A program made the position numbers and the translations under genes. The notes beneath the pieces are model-generated. The model searched no databases. It was not told where the DNA came from and saw only the letters and a list, made by a program, of their open reading frames with translations. Positions 1 through 8,923 of a stretch of DNA of 64,000 nt are shown here, piece after piece. Source of the stretch: Prauserella shujinwangii (GTDB taxonomy: Bacteria; Actinomycetota; Actinomycetes; Mycobacteriales; Pseudonocardiaceae); NCBI RefSeq assembly GCF_003001955.1, contig NZ_PVNH01000012.1, positions 1-64,000 of the forward strand, in the 5' to 3' direction. Each line of letters opens with the position of its first letter. Within the stretch, counting starts at the first letter, position 1.

Positions 1-35
1 GTTCGTCCTGAGCCAGGATCAAACTCTCCAACAAT
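1..35 (-). rRNA. rrs: 16S ribosomal RNA, 5' end only (cut by window edge)
   Basis: The reverse complement begins GGAGAGTTTGATCCTGGC, the conserved 5' end of bacterial 16S rRNA (the 27F primer site), and runs off the left edge. Only about 35 bases are inside the window, so the rest of the rrn operon lies to the left. The exact mature 5' end is uncertain by a few bases. Confidence 0.93.
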
Positions 36-138
36 GCATGATCCCAAAAACACCACACACAAAAAACATGCGCGGCCTCAAAGAAACCCCAAAAACAGGG
101 TCCAAAAAACAAGCTCTACTGGCATAAATTCACTAGCA

Positions 139-162
139 CACTGTTGAGTTCTCAAACAACAC
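139..162 (-). promoter_or_regulatory. rrn antitermination box (boxA-like)
   Basis: On the minus strand the sequence TGTTTGAGAACTCAACAGTG matches the conserved actinobacterial rrn leader element, in which a boxA-like segment recruits the Nus antitermination complex. It lies about 100 bases upstream of the 16S 5' end, the usual place. The call rests on resemblance to known leaders. Confidence 0.7.
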
Positions 163-271
163 GCACAAACATCCTGCAAGTTATTGTGACCCGAAGCGAC
201 AGACAACCCACGACGTTTCGTCGTTTGACTTCACTCGGAGGGTTGTTGCCCTACTTCAGGGCCGACCAGCA

Positions 272-300
272 ACGTTACCCGGTCCGGTTCGCGGTGTCAA
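272..300 (-). promoter_or_regulatory. rrn promoter, proximal
   Basis: On the minus strand a perfect -35 hexamer TTGACA (300-295) is followed by a 17-base spacer and the -10 hexamer TAACGT (277-272). Spacing and position suit a strong sigma-70-type rrn promoter, with transcription starting near 265. Confidence 0.75.
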
Positions 301-443
301 CTCCGCCCGACCCGGCGCTCTGGCCTTGGGGAACACCCATACTACACAACCCGTGCAGCCTGGTTCGTATTCCCCCGCCTGGTAACCCGGGCCCCGCGGA
401 ACCCTTCCGGATCCCCGGCCCGGTCTCCCCGGCGACGAAGAAA

Positions 444-472
444 AGATTACCTGCCCGCCACCAGCCTGCGAA
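444..472 (-). promoter_or_regulatory. rrn promoter, distal candidate
   Basis: On the minus strand TTCGCA (472-467), 17 bases, then TAATCT (449-444). The -35 matches 4 of 6 and the -10 matches 5 of 6 consensus bases. It lies just past the glnA2 stop codon. Tandem rrn promoters are usual in actinobacteria, but this one is weaker than the proximal site. Confidence 0.45.
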
Positions 473-503
473 CAGGGGGGTCCCCTTCCGGGAAAACCGC
501 TGC

Positions 504-1847
504 TCAGAGGACCGGGAGGAGGGTGCGGAGCTCGTAGGGGGTGACCGCGCTGCGGTAGTTGTCCCACTCGACCCGCTTGTTGCGGAGGAAGAAGTCGTAG
601 ACGTGCTCGCCGAGCGCCTCGGGCAGCAGTTCGGACCGCTCCATCTCCACCAGCGCCTCACCGAGGTTCTGCGGGAGCTGCGCGTACCCCGCGGCCTTGC
701 GCTCGGAGTCGGTCAGCGACCAGATGTTGTCCTCGGCGGGGGGCGGCAGCTCGTAGCCCTTCTCGATGCCCTTCAGCCCGGCGGCGAGCACGACGGAGTA
801 CGCGAGGTACGGGTTGCACGCGGAGTCGATGGTGCGGATCTCCACTCGGCGTGAGGAGGCCTTGCCCGGCGAGTACATCGGCACCCGCACGAGCGCGGAC
901 CGGTTCGCCCGTCCCCAGGACACGGTCGTCGGCGCCTCTCCCCCGCTGATCAGCCGCTTGTAGGAGTTGACCCACTGGTTGGTCACGGCCGAGATCTCCC
1001 GAGCGTGGTGCAGCAGGCCGGCCACGAACGCCTTGCCGGTCTCCGACAGCTCGTACGGGTCCTCCGGGCTGTAGAAGGCGTTGTGGTCGCCCTCGAACAA
1101 CGACACGTGGGTGTGCATGCCGGAGCCGGCCTGGCCGGTGAACGGCTTCGGCATGAACGTCGCGCGCACGCCCTGCATGAGCGCGACCTCCTTGACCACG
1201 TACCGGAACGTCATGACGTTGTCGGCCATGGTCAGTGCGTCGGCGTAACGCAGGTCGATCTCCTGCTGGCCGGGGGCGCCCTCGTGGTGGCTGAACTCGA
1301 CGGAGATACCCATCGCCTCGAGGGCCTCGATCGCGTGCCGCCGGAAGTGCGTCGCGGTGGCGTGGCTGGCCTGGTCGAAGTAGCCGCCGTTGTCCGCGGG
1401 CTCCGGCTCGCTGCCGTCCTCGGTCAGGCCGGCCAGGAGGAAGAACTCGATCTCCGGGTGCACGTAGCAGGTGAATCCGGCCTCGCCCGCCTTCGACAGC
1501 TGCCTGCGCAGGACGTGCCGGGGGTCGGCCCAGGACGGGGACCCGTCGGGCATGGCGATGTCGCAGAACATCCGCGCCGAGTAGTGCCCACCCTCCGGGG
1601 TCTCCCACGGGAGCACCTGGAAGGTCGACGGGTCGGGCTTGGCGACCATGTCGGACTCGTACACCCGCGCGAAACCCTCGATGGCCGAGCCGTCGAACCC
1701 GATGCCCTCGCTGAACGCCCCCTCCAGCTCGGCGGGGGCGACGGCCACCGACTTGAGAAAACCCAGCACGTCGGTGAACCAGAGCCGCACGAAGCGGATG
1801 TCGCGTTCCTCCAGCGTGCGCAGCACGAACTCCTGCTGGCGATCCAT
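504..1847 (-). CDS. glnA2: Glutamine synthetase type I, GlnA2-like
   Basis: 447 residues, the usual length of actinobacterial GlnA2 (M. tuberculosis Rv2222c is close to this). It joins glutamate or a related acceptor to ammonia or an amine using ATP. The beta-grasp N-terminus covers about 15-97 and contains FDGSAIEGF (51-59). The catalytic domain holds metal and ATP ligands at HPEIEF (130-135) and KPFTGQAGSGMHTH (234-247). The region where GSI-beta enzymes carry the adenylylated tyrosine reads NIWSL (374-378), with Trp in place of Tyr, so control by adenylylation is unlikely. The gene lies immediately upstream of the rRNA operon. The true acceptor could be ammonia or a gamma-glutamylation substrate and cannot be told from sequence. 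Confidence 0.93.
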   Translation of the reverse strand: MDRQQEFVLRTLEERDIRFVRLWFTDVLGFLKSVAVAPAELEGAFSEGIGFDGSAIEGFARVYESDMVAKPDPSTFQVLPWETPEGGHYSARMFCDIAMPDGSPSWADPRHVLRRQLSKAGEAGFTCYVHPEIEFFLLAGLTEDGSEPEPADNGGYFDQASHATATHFRRHAIEALEAMGISVEFSHHEGAPGQQEIDLRYADALTMADNVMTFRYVVKEVALMQGVRATFMPKPFTGQAGSGMHTHVSLFEGDHNAFYSPEDPYELSETGKAFVAGLLHHAREISAVTNQWVNSYKRLISGGEAPTTVSWGRANRSALVRVPMYSPGKASSRRVEIRTIDSACNPYLAYSVVLAAGLKGIEKGYELPPPAEDNIWSLTDSERKAAGYAQLPQNLGEALVEMERSELLPEALGEHVYDFFLRNKRVEWDNYRSAVTPYELRTLLPVL

Positions 1848-1871
1848 GCCAGCGACCCTATGCGGGTCGTG

Positions 1872-3167
1872 TTAACGCGGTGTTTCGGGGCTGCCCGCCC
1901 GGTCGGGCGAAATGCGCAGGGACATCAGCGCGGCGAGCGCACACAGGCCGCCCGCCACGAACCACGCCAGGTCGTAGGAGCCGAGCTGGTCGCGGGTGAA
2001 GCCGGCACCGAAGGCCGCGACGGCGGCTCCCACCTGGTGCGAGGCGAACACCCAGCCGAACACGATCGGCCCGGAGAGGCCGAACCGGTCACGGCACAGC
2101 GCCACGGTCGGCGGCACGGTCGCGACCCAGTCGAGGCCGTAGAACACGATGAACGCCCACATCGGCGGCTCGGTGGTCGGCGCGAACAGCATCGGCAGCA
2201 CCAGCAGCGAGGCGCCGCGGAGCAGGTAGTAGGCGCCGAGCAGCTTGCGCGGGTCGACGCGGTCGGTGAGCCAGCCGGAGGCGATGGTGCCCGCGACGTC
2301 GAACACGCCCACCAGCGCGAGCAAGCCCGCAGCGGTCGTGTGCGGCATCCCGTGGTCATGGGCGGCGGGCACGAAATGCGTGCCGATGAGCCCGTTGGTG
2401 GACGCGCCGCAGATCGCGAACCCGCCCGCCAGCAGCCAGAACGTGCGGTTGGCCAGCGCGTCCCGCAGTACCCGCAGCGCCCTGGCCGCGCTGCTGCCCG
2501 GCACGGCAGGCGCCTCCTCGGCCTCGGTCGCGCCGTACGCCGTGGTGCCCACGTCGGAGGGCCGGTTCCGCAGCAGGAGCACCACGACCGGCACCACGGC
2601 CAGCGCGCCGCCCGAGACCGCCAGCGACGCGAGCCGCCAGCCGTGGTCGGTGGCCAGCATCGCGACGAGCGGCAGGAACACGAGCTGGCCCGCCGCGCCC
2701 GCGGCCGTGAGCACGCCGCTGACCAGACCGCGATGCCGCACGAACCAGCGGCTGGTCACGGTGGCGACGAACGCGAGCGCCATCGAGCCGGTGCCGGTGC
2801 CGACGAGCACGCCCCAGCACAGCAACAGCTGCCAGCTCGCGGTCATGAACACCGTGAGCCCGCTGCCCGCGGACACCAGGAGGAGGGCGCCCGTCACCAC
2901 GCGCCGCATGCCGAGGCGTTCCATCAGCGCGGCGGCGAACGGCGAGATGAACCCGTACAGCAGCAGGTTGACCGACACGGCGGCCGAGATGGTGCTCCGG
3001 GACCAGCCGAACTCCTCGTGCAGCGGATCGATGAGCACGCTGGGTGCCGCGCGGAAGCCCGCGGCGCCGACGAGGGCCACGAACGCGGCGAACGCGACGA
3101 GCCACGCCCAGTGCGGGCGGCGGGACCTGGTGGGCGCGGAGGGGACGGAGGTACGCAGGTCGGTCAC
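1872..3167 (-). CDS. MFS transporter (12-TM permease)
   Basis: 431 residues with a short Arg/Pro N-terminus and about twelve hydrophobic segments, typical of a major facilitator superfamily carrier. The first half has the loop motif ERLGMRR after the second helix and the LVGTGTGS helix typical of the oxalate/formate-antiporter-like branch (OFA/MCT-like). The substrate is unknown. It begins with GTG and is transcribed away from a GlxA/AraC-type regulator with an operator-like inverted repeat between them, so it is probably the regulator's target. Its stop lies 24 bases upstream of glnA2, so read-through into glnA2 is possible. Confidence 0.85.
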   Translation of the reverse strand: MTDLRTSVPSAPTRSRRPHWAWLVAFAAFVALVGAAGFRAAPSVLIDPLHEEFGWSRSTISAAVSVNLLLYGFISPFAAALMERLGMRRVVTGALLLVSAGSGLTVFMTASWQLLLCWGVLVGTGTGSMALAFVATVTSRWFVRHRGLVSGVLTAAGAAGQLVFLPLVAMLATDHGWRLASLAVSGGALAVVPVVVLLLRNRPSDVGTTAYGATEAEEAPAVPGSSAARALRVLRDALANRTFWLLAGGFAICGASTNGLIGTHFVPAAHDHGMPHTTAAGLLALVGVFDVAGTIASGWLTDRVDPRKLLGAYYLLRGASLLVLPMLFAPTTEPPMWAFIVFYGLDWVATVPPTVALCRDRFGLSGPIVFGWVFASHQVGAAVAAFGAGFTRDQLGSYDLAWFVAGGLCALAALMSLRISPDRAGSPETPR

Positions 3168-3205
3168 GGCAGTCAGCTTGCTCGGCGGCCGGACGCCGCA
3201 CGAGT

Positions 3206-3238
3206 GGCAAGAATGCCAATATCTGTAAGATTCTTGCC
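3206..3238. promoter_or_regulatory. Inverted-repeat operator between MFS gene and AraC regulator
   Basis: GGCAAGAAT (3206-3214) and ATTCTTGCC (3230-3238) form a perfect 9-base inverted repeat that ends directly against the regulator's ATG at 3239. The left half is also part of a smaller palindrome, TGGCAAGAATGCCA (3205-3218). A -10-like TAAGAT at 3226-3231 puts the regulator's transcription start close to its ATG, so the message may be leaderless. Binding here would shut off the regulator and could control the divergent permease. Confidence 0.6.
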
Positions 3239-4195
3239 ATGCACCGGGTGGTGGTACTGGCGATCGGCGAGGTGGTGGGCTACGACCTGCACATCCCGCC
3301 GCAGATCTTCCGCTCGGCGGAGCGCGCCGGGCAGCCGCTCTACGACGTGCGGATCTGCGGGGTCGACGACCGGCCGGTACGCGTCAGCGCCGGGTACACG
3401 GCCACCCTCGACCACGGACCCGAGGCACTCGCCCAGGCCGACACCGTGATCATCCCCGGCACCCGCGTGCACGGGCCGCGGCACACGGGCACGCTGCCTG
3501 GCGACATCGCCGCCGCGCTCGCCCTGATCCCCGGCCATGCCCGCATCATGTCCATCTGCACCGGGGCCTTCGTGCTCGGCGCGGCCGGGCTGCTCGACGG
3601 CAGGCCCGCGACCACGCACTGGGCGCACGCCGACGAGTTCCGCCGCCTCTACCCCGACGTGGACCTGGACGAGAACGTGCTGTTCGTCGACGACGGGGAC
3701 GTGCTCACCTCGGCGGGGCTGGCCGCGGGCGTCGACCTGTGCCTGCACGTCGTGCGCGAGGACCACGGCAGCGAGGTGGCCAACGTGGCCGCGCGCTACT
3801 GCGTGGTGCCGCCGTGGCGCGACGGAGGGCAGTCCCAGTTCATCGACCGCCCCCTGCCCGAGGCGAACGAGGGCAGCACCGCGGCCACCCGCGCGTGGGC
3901 GCTCGACCGGCTCGCCGAACCGCTCGACCTGGCCACCCTCGCCGCCCACGCCAGGATGAGCGTGCGGACGTTCAGCAGGAGGTTCCGCGCCGAGACGGGA
4001 CTGCCGCCGAGGGCGTGGCTCACCCGCCAGCGCGTGCTGCACGCGCGGCACCTGCTGGAGACGACGGACCTGCCAGTGGACCGCGTGGCCGAGCAGGCCG
4101 GGCTGGGCAGCGCGGCTTCCCTCCGGCAGCACCTGAGCTCGACGATCGGGGTGGCGCCGCTGGCCTACCGGCGCACCTTCTCCGCGTCCCGCTAA
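3239..4195 (+). CDS. GlxA-family AraC/XylS transcriptional regulator with DJ-1/PfpI domain
   Basis: 318 residues. About 1-165 form a DJ-1/PfpI-like sensor domain whose nucleophile-elbow motif reads SICTGAFVLGAAG, placing Cys at the usual position. About 215-315 form a double helix-turn-helix of AraC type (DLATLAAHARMSVRTFSRRF; DRVAEQAGLGSAASLRQHL). The reading frame is open further upstream, but ATG 3239 is chosen because it starts the conserved VVVLAIGEVVGYDL strand and abuts the operator. It probably controls itself and the divergent MFS gene. The effector is unknown. Confidence 0.88.
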   Translation: MHRVVVLAIGEVVGYDLHIPPQIFRSAERAGQPLYDVRICGVDDRPVRVSAGYTATLDHGPEALAQADTVIIPGTRVHGPRHTGTLPGDIAAALALIPGHARIMSICTGAFVLGAAGLLDGRPATTHWAHADEFRRLYPDVDLDENVLFVDDGDVLTSAGLAAGVDLCLHVVREDHGSEVANVAARYCVVPPWRDGGQSQFIDRPLPEANEGSTAATRAWALDRLAEPLDLATLAAHARMSVRTFSRRFRAETGLPPRAWLTRQRVLHARHLLETTDLPVDRVAEQAGLGSAASLRQHLSSTIGVAPLAYRRTFSASR

Positions 4196-4205
4196 CGTGG
4201 GCGGC

Positions 4206-4904
4206 ATGCTCCTCCGCCGCATCGCACTGGTGCTCGTGCTGGTGGTCGTCGGCGGTTGCTCGGCGGACCCCGGCGAGGACCGGACACTGCCCGCAGCCGG
4301 GGCGCTCGTCGGCGCCTCCGCCGAGGCCCTGCGCGACCTGCGCAGCGTGTCCTTCGAACTCGGGCTGAGCGGCCCCGTCCCCGGCCTGCCCGTGCGGGAG
4401 GTCGCGGGCGAGGCGGCACGCGGCGGCGGCGCGTCCGGCTTCGCGCACGGCGAGGCGGACGTGCAGGAGCGGACGGAGCGCGTGCAGTACGACTTCCGGC
4501 TCGCCGACGGGACGCTCTCGCTCACCGACGACGAGGGCAACCACACCGAGACGCCCGCACCCGAGCAGTTCACCCCGGCGCGCGTGCTCGACCCGGAGCA
4601 CGGGCTGCGCGGCCTGCTCCTCGGCGCCACGGGCCTGGAGACCGAGAACCGCGAGCGGATCGGCGAGATCCCGACCTACCGGGTGGCGGGCCAGGTGCCG
4701 GAACAGGTCGTCTCCCGGCTGATCCCCGGCATCCGGTCGGACGTCACGGTCAAGTTCTGGATCAGCGAGCGGCCCAGCCGCGACCTGGTCCGGGTGTGGA
4801 TGCAGATCCCGCCGCGGCAGCCGAACGAGGGTGCCGTGATGCTCGAACTGGCGCTGTCCCGGCACAACGCGCCCGTGGACCCGACGCCGGCACCCACCAG
4901 TTAG
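4206..4904 (+). CDS. LppX/LprG-like lipoprotein
   Basis: About 232 residues. A short N-terminal charged and hydrophobic segment ends in a lipobox (VVGGC), so the protein is exported and lipid-anchored. The rest fits the LppX/LprA-F-G fold: an opening helix (LRDLRSVSFELGL), then beta strands with a DFRLADGTL segment and a C-terminal DVTVKFWI / LVRVWMQI pair. In mycobacteria this family carries lipids across the periplasm. A GTG at 4197 in the same frame is an alternative start. It follows the AraC regulator with almost no gap and may be co-transcribed. It converges with the next gene, with only 6 bases between stops. Confidence 0.75.
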   Translation: MLLRRIALVLVLVVVGGCSADPGEDRTLPAAGALVGASAEALRDLRSVSFELGLSGPVPGLPVREVAGEAARGGGASGFAHGEADVQERTERVQYDFRLADGTLSLTDDEGNHTETPAPEQFTPARVLDPEHGLRGLLLGATGLETENRERIGEIPTYRVAGQVPEQVVSRLIPGIRSDVTVKFWISERPSRDLVRVWMQIPPRQPNEGAVMLELALSRHNAPVDPTPAPTS

Positions 4905-4910
4905 CCCGGC

Positions 4911-6497
4911 TCAGCAGCGCGTGCCCCGTTCCGGCAGGGTCCCGTCCACCAGGTACGCGATGCCCGCCTCGTCGACACACGCCTCGCCCTGCAGGAACAC
5001 CGTGTGCTGGGTGCCCTCGTAGGTCAGCAGCCTGCCGCCCATCGCCTTCGCCAGGCGCACCCCGGCCTGGTACGGCGTGGCGGGATCGTTCGTCGTGGAG
5101 ATGACCAGCGCGGGCGGCACGCCCTCGACGTCCGGCAGGTGCGGTTCGGAGGTGTTCGGCACCGGCCAGAAGGCGCACGCGTCCCGCGCCGAGGAGTCCG
5201 GCTCGCCGTCGTCGAGGAACGGCGCGACCTCCTCGTACCGGCGCTGCGCTGCCAGGATCTTGGCCTTGTCGGTGACGCGCGGGTCGTCGACGCAGCGGAT
5301 CGCGGTGAAGGCGTCCTGCGTCGACGCGTAGTGCCCGTTCGGACCGCGCTCGTTGTACATGTCGGCGAGCGCCATCAGCGTGCTGCCGCGGTGCCGCTTC
5401 AGCTCGTTGAGGCCCGTGTTCAGCTGCTCCCAGAACTGATCGCTGTAGAGCGCCTGGATGGTGCCGGTGGTGGCGTCCTCGTACGACAGCCTGCGCCCGT
5501 CGCCGAGGGTGACCGGGTTGTCGATCAGCGGCCGGACGAGTTCCCGGTATGCCTTCGTCGCGCCGTCCGGGTCGGAGCCGAGCGCACAGTCCTGCTGCGG
5601 GGCGCACCACGCGGCGAACTCGGCGAACGCCTTCGCGAAGCCCTCCCCCTGCGCGACCAGGGAGTCCACGACGTCCTGCTCCGGGTCGAGCGCGCCGTCC
5701 AGCAGCAGCGCCCTGACGTTGCGCGGGAACGCCTCGGCGTAGGTGTAGCCGATGCGGGTGCCGTACGAGTAGCCGAGGTAGGTCAGCTTCTCGTCCCCGA
5801 GCGCGGAACGCAGCACGTCGAGGTCCTTGACGACGTCGCGGGTGCCGAGGTGGGCGAGCATCTCCTCGCCGTGCTCGGTGCGCCGCGCGCACTTGGCCGC
5901 GAACTCCTTCGCCTCCGCCTCCTGCCTGGCCACACCCTGGGGAGTGCCGTCGACCTCGGTGTCGCTGGCGCGGTCGGCGTCGCGTTCGGCGTCGGTGAGG
6001 CATTCGACCTGCGGGTCACTGGCGCCGACGCCGCGCGGGTCGAAGCCGACGACGTCGAACCGCTCGCCGAGCGGGGACCCGGTGACGCTGCCCGCGATCG
6101 ACGCCGCGGCCTGCATCCCGGAGGCGCCGGGACCGCCCGGGTTGAGCACCAGTGAGCCGATCCGGTCGCCGTCGTCGCCCGCCCGCTTGCGCAGCAGGCC
6201 GAGCGTGATCGTGGCGCCCTCGGGCCTGCCGTAGTCGAGGGGGACCGTCAGCCGCGCGCACTCCAGCCCCTCGCCGGAGAAGGCCGACGCGGCGCTCTGG
6301 GTCGTCGCGAACGGGCCGCAGTCGCCCCAGTCGAGCTGCTGGGCGTAGAACCGCTCCAGCCCGGCGGGCACGGGCCCGGCCGGGCCGCTCCGCGCACCGT
6401 CCTGGTCGTCCTGCGTGCATGCGGTCAGGCCGGCGGTGAGGGCGACGATCGCCAGTAGACAAGCCGGTCGGGACAGGTAGCGTTTCGGGAAGGGCAC
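4911..6497 (-). CDS. Secreted lipoprotein alpha/beta hydrolase, Hip1/CaeA (tripeptidyl aminopeptidase-like)
   Basis: 528 residues from GTG at 6497. The signal peptide ends in a lipobox (LTAC, Cys about 27), so it is a cell-surface lipoprotein. An alpha/beta hydrolase fold carries the nucleophile motif GYSYG (Ser about 244), an oxyanion motif LNPGGPGASG (118-127), and likely Asp (about 471, in NDPATPYQAG) and His (about 498, in GTQHTV), with the TAP-like C-terminal region. Its length and layout match the mycobacterial serine protease Hip1/CaeA (Rv2224c), a neighbour of panB and glnA2 there, as it nearly is here. An upstream in-frame extension to 6980 lacks coding character and would hide the signal peptide. 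Confidence 0.87.
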   Translation of the reverse strand: MPFPKRYLSRPACLLAIVALTAGLTACTQDDQDGARSGPAGPVPAGLERFYAQQLDWGDCGPFATTQSAASAFSGEGLECARLTVPLDYGRPEGATITLGLLRKRAGDDGDRIGSLVLNPGGPGASGMQAAASIAGSVTGSPLGERFDVVGFDPRGVGASDPQVECLTDAERDADRASDTEVDGTPQGVARQEAEAKEFAAKCARRTEHGEEMLAHLGTRDVVKDLDVLRSALGDEKLTYLGYSYGTRIGYTYAEAFPRNVRALLLDGALDPEQDVVDSLVAQGEGFAKAFAEFAAWCAPQQDCALGSDPDGATKAYRELVRPLIDNPVTLGDGRRLSYEDATTGTIQALYSDQFWEQLNTGLNELKRHRGSTLMALADMYNERGPNGHYASTQDAFTAIRCVDDPRVTDKAKILAAQRRYEEVAPFLDDGEPDSSARDACAFWPVPNTSEPHLPDVEGVPPALVISTTNDPATPYQAGVRLAKAMGGRLLTYEGTQHTVFLQGEACVDEAGIAYLVDGTLPERGTRC

Positions 6498-6579
6498 GTG
6501 ACGATCGTGCCATCGACGCGGGAACTCCAGCGCACCACCAGTGCGTTGGGGAGTCGGCACGAAGCGAGGGAGGCCACGG

Positions 6580-8904
6580 GTGGCGATGCTGAACCGGGTC
6601 GGCAGGCGGCTGCGAAGACTCATCCAGCGTCCGGCGAGCGCGGAACTGACCCGGTATGAGGCACTGCTCCCCGCGATCGGGCGGCGCGAGGCGGAGCTGG
6701 AGAAGCTGTCGGACACGGAGCTGACCGAGGCCGCCGCGGCGATGCGCGAGCGGGATCCGGTGGACCAGGAGTGGCTGGCCGAGTTGTGCGCGCTGGGCCG
6801 CGAGGCCACCCGCCGCGCCCTCGGCGAGCGCGCGTTCGACGTGCAGCTGCTCGGCACGATGGGGCTGCTCACCGGGCACGTGGTGCAGATGGCCACCGGT
6901 GAGGGCAAGACCCTCTCCGGCGCGCTCGCCGCGGCCGGGTACGCGCTGCAGGGCAAGCGCGTGCACGTCATCTCCGTCAACGACTACCTCGCCCGCCGGG
7001 ACGCCGAGTGGATGCGGCCGGTCTACGACCTGCTGGGAGTCGGCGTCGGCTGGGTGGAGCCGTCCCTGACCACCGAGGACCGGCGGGCGGCGTACCACTC
7101 CGAGGTCTGCTACGGCGCGGTGAGCGAGGTCGGCTTCGACGTGCTGCGCGACCGGCTGGTGACGCGCCCCGAGGACCTCGTGCAGCCGGAGCCGGAGGTC
7201 GCGATCGTCGACGAGGCCGACTCGGTGCTGGTCGACGAGGCCCGGGTGCCGCTGGTGATGGCCGGTTCCGTGGACGCCGGGATGGCCGACGAGGAGGTGG
7301 CGAACATCGTCCGCCGCCTGCGGCACGGGCTGCACTACGAGACCGATCCGGACGGCCGCAACGCGTGGCTGACGGCCGCGGGCGCGTCGGTGGTCGAGAA
7401 GTCGCTCGGCGGCATCGACCTCTACGACGAGTCCGGCTCGGCGCGGCTCGCCGCCGTCAACATCGCCCTGCACGCGCACGCGCTGCTCACGCGAGACGTC
7501 GACTACCTGGTGCGGGACGGGAAGGTGCAGCTCATCAACGCCTCGCGGGGGCGGGTCGCGGAGCTGCAGCGCTGGCCGGACGGGCTGCAGGCGGCGGTGG
7601 AGGCCAAGGAGCAGCTGCCGCCGTCCGACCACGGCGAGATCCTCGACTCGATCACGGTGCAGGCCCTCATCGCGCGGTACCCGCAGGTGGCGGGGATGAC
7701 GGGGACGGCGGCGGCGGTGGCCGAGCAGCTGCGCGAGTTCTACCAGCTCGAGGTCGCGGTCATCCCGCCCAACACGCCGACCATCCGCACCGACCACCGC
7801 GATCGGATCTTCGCGTCGCCGTCGCAGAAGCTGCGGGCGATCGTGGAGGAGATCCGGACGGTGCACGAGAGCGGCAGGCCCATCCTGGTCGGCACGCAGG
7901 ACGTGGCCGAGTCGGAGGAGCTGGCCGACAAGCTCGCCAAGGCGGACCTGCCGTGTGTCGTGCTGAACGCGCGCAACGACGCCGAGGAGGCGGCGATCAT
8001 CGCCGAGGCGGGCACCTACGACCGGATCACCGTGTCGACGCAGATGGCGGGCCGGGGCACCGACATCCGGCTCGGCGGGGCCGACGGCGCCGACCACGAG
8101 CGGGTGGCCGGGCTCGGCGGGCTGCACGTGATCGGCACGGCGCGCTACCCCAGCAGCAGGCTCGACGACCAGCTGCGCGGGCGTGCGGGACGGCAGGGCG
8201 ACCCGGGCAGCTCGGTGTTCTTCGCGAGCCTCAACGACGAGCTGGTGCTGTCGCACGCGCCGGACGTGCCGGAGGACATCGAGGCCGACCCCGAGACCGG
8301 TGAGGTCACCGACGCGGCCGCGCAGCGGCAGATCAACCACGCGCAGCGGGTGGCGGAGGGCGTCGACCTGGAGATCCACCGGAACACGTGGCGCTACACG
8401 CGGCTGATCGAGCGCCAGCGTGCCGAGCTGCTGCGGCACCGGGACGCGGTGCTGCGGTCGGAACTGGCGCGGGAGCGGCTCGCGGAGGCGGAGCCGGACC
8501 GCTGCGCCGAGCTGGCGGAGAAGCTGGACGAGGCGACGCTGACGCAGGTGTGCCGGGAGATCGTGCTGTTCCACCTCGACCAGCTGTGGGCGGACCACCT
8601 GGCCTTCCTCGCCGAGGTGCGCGAGACCATCCACCTGCGGGCGCTGGCGAGGGAGGCCCCGCTGGACGAGTTCCACCGCGCGGCGATCCCGGAGTTCCAC
8701 AAGATCGTCGGCGAGGCCGAGCAGCGTTCGGCGAAGACGCTGCTCGAGGCGGAGGTCACCGAGTCGGGGGTGGATCTGGCCGCCGCCGGGGTCCGCAGGC
8801 CGACCTCGACCTGGACGTACCTGGTGCACGACAACCCGTTCGACTCCGACGCGGAGCAGGCGCTCAAGAAGGTGCGCAGCATGCTCCGCAAGAAGCGCAG
8901 CTGA
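6580..8904 (+). CDS. secA2: Accessory preprotein translocase ATPase SecA2
   Basis: 774 residues from GTG at 6580, chosen because GAGGGAGG (6566-6573) sits 6 bases upstream. An ATG two codons later is the alternative. The motor carries Walker A ATGEGKT (about 105-111), Walker B DEAD (about 211-214), the preprotein cross-linking region, and the second nucleotide-binding domain (VSTQMAGRGTDIRL, DDQLRGRAGRQGDPG). It is about 150 residues shorter than canonical SecA and lacks the Cys/His zinc-binding tail, as in actinobacterial SecA2, which exports a small subset of proteins. No SecY2 or accessory Sec genes are nearby. A long hairpin repeat follows 20 bases after the stop. Confidence 0.92.
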   Translation: MAMLNRVGRRLRRLIQRPASAELTRYEALLPAIGRREAELEKLSDTELTEAAAAMRERDPVDQEWLAELCALGREATRRALGERAFDVQLLGTMGLLTGHVVQMATGEGKTLSGALAAAGYALQGKRVHVISVNDYLARRDAEWMRPVYDLLGVGVGWVEPSLTTEDRRAAYHSEVCYGAVSEVGFDVLRDRLVTRPEDLVQPEPEVAIVDEADSVLVDEARVPLVMAGSVDAGMADEEVANIVRRLRHGLHYETDPDGRNAWLTAAGASVVEKSLGGIDLYDESGSARLAAVNIALHAHALLTRDVDYLVRDGKVQLINASRGRVAELQRWPDGLQAAVEAKEQLPPSDHGEILDSITVQALIARYPQVAGMTGTAAAVAEQLREFYQLEVAVIPPNTPTIRTDHRDRIFASPSQKLRAIVEEIRTVHESGRPILVGTQDVAESEELADKLAKADLPCVVLNARNDAEEAAIIAEAGTYDRITVSTQMAGRGTDIRLGGADGADHERVAGLGGLHVIGTARYPSSRLDDQLRGRAGRQGDPGSSVFFASLNDELVLSHAPDVPEDIEADPETGEVTDAAAQRQINHAQRVAEGVDLEIHRNTWRYTRLIERQRAELLRHRDAVLRSELARERLAEAEPDRCAELAEKLDEATLTQVCREIVLFHLDQLWADHLAFLAEVRETIHLRALAREAPLDEFHRAAIPEFHKIVGEAEQRSAKTLLEAEVTESGVDLAAAGVRRPTSTWTYLVHDNPFDSDAEQALKKVRSMLRKKRS

Positions 8905-8923
8905 CACTCCGTTCGTGCCGCCC

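Larger units (their letters stand above)
36..503 (-). promoter_or_regulatory. rRNA operon leader and promoter region
   Basis: This gene-free stretch separates 16S from glnA2. The part nearest 16S (about 36-180) is AT-rich compared with the rest of the window, as expected of an rrn leader. It holds an antitermination box, two candidate sigma-70 promoters and a small perfect hairpin at 210-224 (six-base arms ACGACG and CGTCGT around three bases). All read toward the 16S gene on the minus strand. Confidence 0.8.

Noticed and set aside
339-344. TAGTAT as a third rrn promoter -10
   Set aside because: No acceptable -35 hexamer exists at 16-18 bases upstream on the minus strand.
1005-3449. An 814-residue plus-strand open frame across glnA2 and the MFS gene
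   Set aside because: It is a shadow frame in GC-rich DNA: Arg/His/Gly/Pro-rich with no domain motifs, and it lies opposite two well-supported genes.
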